From Cyclobacteriaceae bacterium (GTDB lineage: Bacteria; Bacteroidota; Bacteroidia; Cytophagales; Cyclobacteriaceae), in NCBI GenBank assembly GCA_025363495.1, contig JANYDR010000647.1:1-9186 (forward strand): a DNA stretch of 9,186 bases, read 5' to 3'. Both the position numbers and the translations under genes were made by a program. Below, piece by piece: positions 6,851 through 9,186 of the stretch. Below the pieces are notes generated by a model, which was not told where the DNA came from, did no database searches, and saw only the letters and a list, made by a program, of their open reading frames with translations. Position 1 is the stretch's first letter. Each line of letters begins with the position of its first letter.

Positions 6851-8203
6851 TCATTTATCACGCTTCACTATCTCAATCACGATCCTCCGCTTCGAAGCAT
6901 CACGATAAATTATAGCCGGGCCGAAGGATGTAAGGATTAACTTATCACGTGACTTTAAAGTAGCAAATTGAGTTGGCGGAATCTCTGGCGTGTCAACATC
7001 ATAGAGTAAAAATTTCTTTGATACCCCAATAAGCACATGTTGTCCATCTGTAAGAAAGGTGGCAAAATCGTGCCAGGGCCCCACCGCAAAAGTTCGATAC
7101 TGCTTCACCTCACCGTTATAAGTGGAAAGAACAACAGAGGTTACAAAATCAATCTTGTTTTCGACATTGCCACCCAAGCCCGGAACATAACCACCGCCTA
7201 ATAAAACACCGACAGCAATACTTGCTGCAGTAGTAGCAATCACTTTGGTGGCGTCTAACTTATAACCTTCCCCGATAAGAATAAGATTCCCATCTTTATC
7301 AAATACAGATCCCATGAGATGCCTTCGGTATTTCCCCATTCGGTCAATAGTATCAACTTTGTCGAATAACCTGTTTCCTCGCATGTCAAACATTGTCATA
7401 AAAAAATGACTGTTCTTTAATTTTTGTCCCTGAGATTCATCACCTGCAATCATAAGTTGAGATCCATTACTGACCACTACAGCAACATTTCTAAGATTGC
7501 GACCTGAATTATATAAAACCGTTTTCTTCATTTCTCCAGTCCACTTGTTAATGAACTGAATAACATGAGAAGCCTGGCTATTAGTTACAAGTCGGTTTAC
7601 TCCAATAATAAGAGAATCGGTAATTTGAACATGATCAAATGGCGAAATATTAATGCTCCAGAGCGGGGAACCATCCTGAATACTCCAGGCAACCAGCCTG
7701 GGGGAATAGCTACCACCAGGAACAAAGACATCCATCAGTAGAAGTTCAGGGTGTTGGTCGGAAAGGAAATTCAATCCTATATTTTTAATTTTTATCTCTT
7801 TTCCAAAATAGGATTTAAAATCAAGTGAGGTTTTCCTGTAAGTAAATTGAAGTTTTCCTGACTTATCAGCTATAAGAAAATCAAAAAAAGAAATGCCATT
7901 GGACTTTGTTTCGAACACATGATAAGTATACAATTCATTTGAACCACTCGTTATAAAAATTGAAGTTCCCTCAATCTCGTATATAATTGAATCAATAGGT
8001 TGAAGATTTTCGCTTAAAAATACTTTGCTATAATACGTATGTGTTTTTGTCTGCTTTGAGCGGAACAAGCAATAGACCTGGCTTCCATCATTGGTAACAG
8101 AGAAATTATCTTCAGTATTAATGTAATTGAAAGAATACTGCTGCGAATGGACAGCCTGGGATGTAAAGAGAAAAAATAGAAATATAATTTTTAACTGTTT
8201 CAT
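6851..8203 (-). CDS. Unrecognised secreted protein, possibly beta-propeller-like
   Basis: A 450-residue protein of unknown function. The ATG at 8201-8203 is followed by a clear signal peptide (MKQLK start, core IIFLFFLF, likely cleavage after VHS at residue 20), so it is exported. The mature part is a series of short hydrophobic strands with turns such as TNDGSQV, DKSGKL, SNGSQL, DMRGN, DKDGN and TYNGEV, suggesting a repeated beta-sheet or propeller-like fold; this is inferred from the pattern only. No enzyme motif was found. Odd feature: residues 320-345 form an Ala/Val/Gly-rich hydrophobic stretch (VIATTAASIAVGVLLGG) inside this beta-rich chain, just after GEGYK. It could be a membrane-contacting loop or a buried insert. 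The DKDGN...GEGYK region faintly recalls DUF6770-type proteins of Bacteroidota, but I am not confident of that. No type IX C-terminal signal or lipobox is visible. It converges on peptidase copy 2 and diverges from the PAS sensor gene. Confidence 0.8.
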   Translation of the reverse strand: MKQLKIIFLFFLFTSQAVHSQQYSFNYINTEDNFSVTNDGSQVYCLFRSKQTKTHTYYSKVFLSENLQPIDSIIYEIEGTSIFITSGSNELYTYHVFETKSNGISFFDFLIADKSGKLQFTYRKTSLDFKSYFGKEIKIKNIGLNFLSDQHPELLLMDVFVPGGSYSPRLVAWSIQDGSPLWSINISPFDHVQITDSLIIGVNRLVTNSQASHVIQFINKWTGEMKKTVLYNSGRNLRNVAVVVSNGSQLMIAGDESQGQKLKNSHFFMTMFDMRGNRLFDKVDTIDRMGKYRRHLMGSVFDKDGNLILIGEGYKLDATKVIATTAASIAVGVLLGGGYVPGLGGNVENKIDFVTSVVLSTYNGEVKQYRTFAVGPWHDFATFLTDGQHVLIGVSKKFLLYDVDTPEIPPTQFATLKSRDKLILTSFGPAIIYRDASKRRIVIEIVKRDK

Positions 8204-8322
8204 TCAGGTGCCGCTAAGACAGTGTGTATTTGGGAATTGTCATACCAGGAGTTCACCAATTAGATCGCTATCTGGCTTAAAAGTCACTCTTCTAAATTCT
8301 ATTCAAATCCACTCAGATGTCA

Positions 8323-8330
8323 CAAAATTA
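8323..8330 (-). promoter_or_regulatory. Possible -7 element for the minus-strand gene
   Basis: CAAAATTA on the plus strand reads TAATTTTG on the minus strand, a full match to TAnnTTTG. It would give a leader of about 110 nt for the gene starting at 8203. No TTG lies 17-23 nt upstream (the nearest is 9 nt away), so support is weak. The rest of the 200-nt gap 8204-8403 is AT-rich and shows no clear operator, RNA or small gene. Confidence 0.25.
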
Positions 8331-8403
8331 AGGCATTAACAAACATAAAGTAGTATTAAAGTTTTTGCGCTAAACTTCTTATCTTCATTACAACTGCCAT
8401 CCA

Positions 8404-9186
8404 ATGTGGGATTTTACTACCATTTCAAAGACCGGGAAACCATTTCTTATTGGTGTAGTTGTCTTTTTAACCGTTGCCATATTAAGTCAATACCTGGGAT
8501 ATCAACAAAACCATGATTCGGTCCTTTTTTATAGCACGTCTTTTTCAATACTCGGTTTTATTTTGTCTGTTACCGCCGGACTATTTGCTTATACCCTCAC
8601 CACACAAGCAACTAAATTAAATGAGTCGGTTAAACAAAAGCAGTTAATTTATTCACAACACCAATACAAGGCTACGCTGGAACGAGTAAGTGACGCCTTT
8701 ATCGCCTATGACAAAGATTGGCACTATACTTATGTCAATCAAAAAGCGGCAAAAGTTCTGAATCTCAATGCCGATGAAATATTGGGCAAAAGAATCTGGA
8801 GTGAATTTCCGGCGTTGAAAACTCAGCCGATCTATCAGGCTTATCAACAAGCCATGGAGGAACAGCGGTATGTTTTTATCAAATCTTACTTACCAGAATC
8901 GGATAGCTGGTTTGAAAATCATCTCTACCCCTCTCAAGATGGTCTTTCTGTTTTTTTTCATGATGTTACGGAAAGTAGAAAGGCAAAGGAAAAACTTAAA
9001 ATCAGTGAAAAATATTTCCGGGCGCTAGTTGAAAATATTTCAGATGCCATCGTGTTGTTGGATCGCAATGGAAAAGTAACATATCAATCTCCCGGCACAG
9101 AACGAATCAGCGGTTATTCCCTCAACGAAATTCAAATAATAGACGGCCTTGATTTGATTCATCCAGATGACAAAGCGGAAAGTGCG
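8404..9186 (+). CDS. Membrane-anchored multi-PAS sensor protein, N-terminal part (3' end outside the window), probable histidine kinase
   Basis: An open frame of 261 codons runs to the window edge without a stop. ATG 8404 is the first in-frame start after a TAA at 8371. Residues 13-31 (LIGVVVFLTVAIL) and 41-66 (SILGFILSVTAGLFAYTL) are two membrane helices with only a short external loop, so sensing is probably cytoplasmic or intramembrane. A helical linker (67-90) leads to a first PAS domain at about 91-190: LERVSDAFIAYDKDW, then YVNQKAAKVLN, LGKRIWSEFP and the closing FFHDVTESRKAKEKL. This resembles the PAS_4 type. A second PAS starts at about 201 (SEKYFRALVENISDAIVLLD, SGYSLNEI, IHPDD) and is cut off. 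In this family such an architecture usually continues into further PAS domains and a HisKA/HATPase kinase, but that part is not visible, so a diguanylate cyclase or phosphatase output is not excluded. The ligand is unknown, and no cysteine or obvious cofactor-binding motif is seen. The gene is divergent from the secreted protein gene. Confidence 0.85.
   Translation, partial: MWDFTTISKTGKPFLIGVVVFLTVAILSQYLGYQQNHDSVLFYSTSFSILGFILSVTAGLFAYTLTTQATKLNESVKQKQLIYSQHQYKATLERVSDAFIAYDKDWHYTYVNQKAAKVLNLNADEILGKRIWSEFPALKTQPIYQAYQQAMEEQRYVFIKSYLPESDSWFENHLYPSQDGLSVFFHDVTESRKAKEKLKISEKYFRALVENISDAIVLLDRNGKVTYQSPGTERISGYSLNEIQIIDGLDLIHPDDKAESA

Noticed and set aside
8127..8339. Plus-strand frame of 70 codons overlapping the 5' end of the minus-strand gene.
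   Set aside because: It is antisense to the signal peptide, shows no ribosome-binding site or domain, and is probably chance.
8362..8387. Promoter for the PAS gene (TTTTTG with TATCTTCA).
   Set aside because: The 12-nt spacing is far too short and the -7 match is poor; no better candidate was found.
8653..8850. Minus-strand frame of 65 codons inside the PAS sensor gene.
   Set aside because: It is covered by a clear PAS-domain coding sequence on the plus strand.

Overview
The window looks like chromosomal DNA from a member of the Bacteroidota, probably a Cytophagales- or Chitinophagales-like lineage. The reasons are low-to-moderate GC, AT-rich leaders without clear Shine-Dalgarno sites, short signal peptides, a DUF748-type envelope protein of the style common in that phylum, and runs of an AAAGTTGAAAG-like intergenic repeat. 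The phylum is inferred from gene style only, because no rRNA or marker gene is present. 

Layout: (1) nt 1-791 (+) is the 3' end of a large DUF748/AsmA-like envelope protein. (2) nt 892-3654 (+) and 3889-6645 (+) are two tandem paralogues of a secreted, roughly 920-residue M14 zinc carboxypeptidase-like protein. Each has a signal peptide, a complete set of M14 zinc-binding, substrate-binding and catalytic residues, and a long C-terminal part ending in a cysteine-free glutamine-amidotransferase-like fold. The duplication includes about 65 nt upstream of each start codon and about 45 nt downstream of each stop, so the whole cassette was copied. (3) A strong, nearly symmetric hairpin at 6721-6770 ends the second peptidase gene. 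It is probably bidirectional, since the next gene converges on it. (4) nt 6851-8203 (-) encodes an unrecognised secreted protein of 450 residues that looks like a beta-propeller. (5) nt 8404-9186 (+), divergent from it, is the start of a membrane-anchored multi-PAS sensor protein, probably a histidine kinase, cut by the window edge. 

The clearest shared theme is the cell envelope: four products are exported or envelope-located and the fifth is a membrane sensor. The two peptidases probably trim peptides outside the cytoplasm. Nothing in the sequence ties the DUF748 protein, the propeller-like protein or the PAS sensor to them functionally. I see no RNA genes, CRISPR array, insertion sequence, phage gene or defence system, and no convincing new multi-gene system. 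The best leads are the tandem peptidase cassette and its non-catalytic C-terminal domain.
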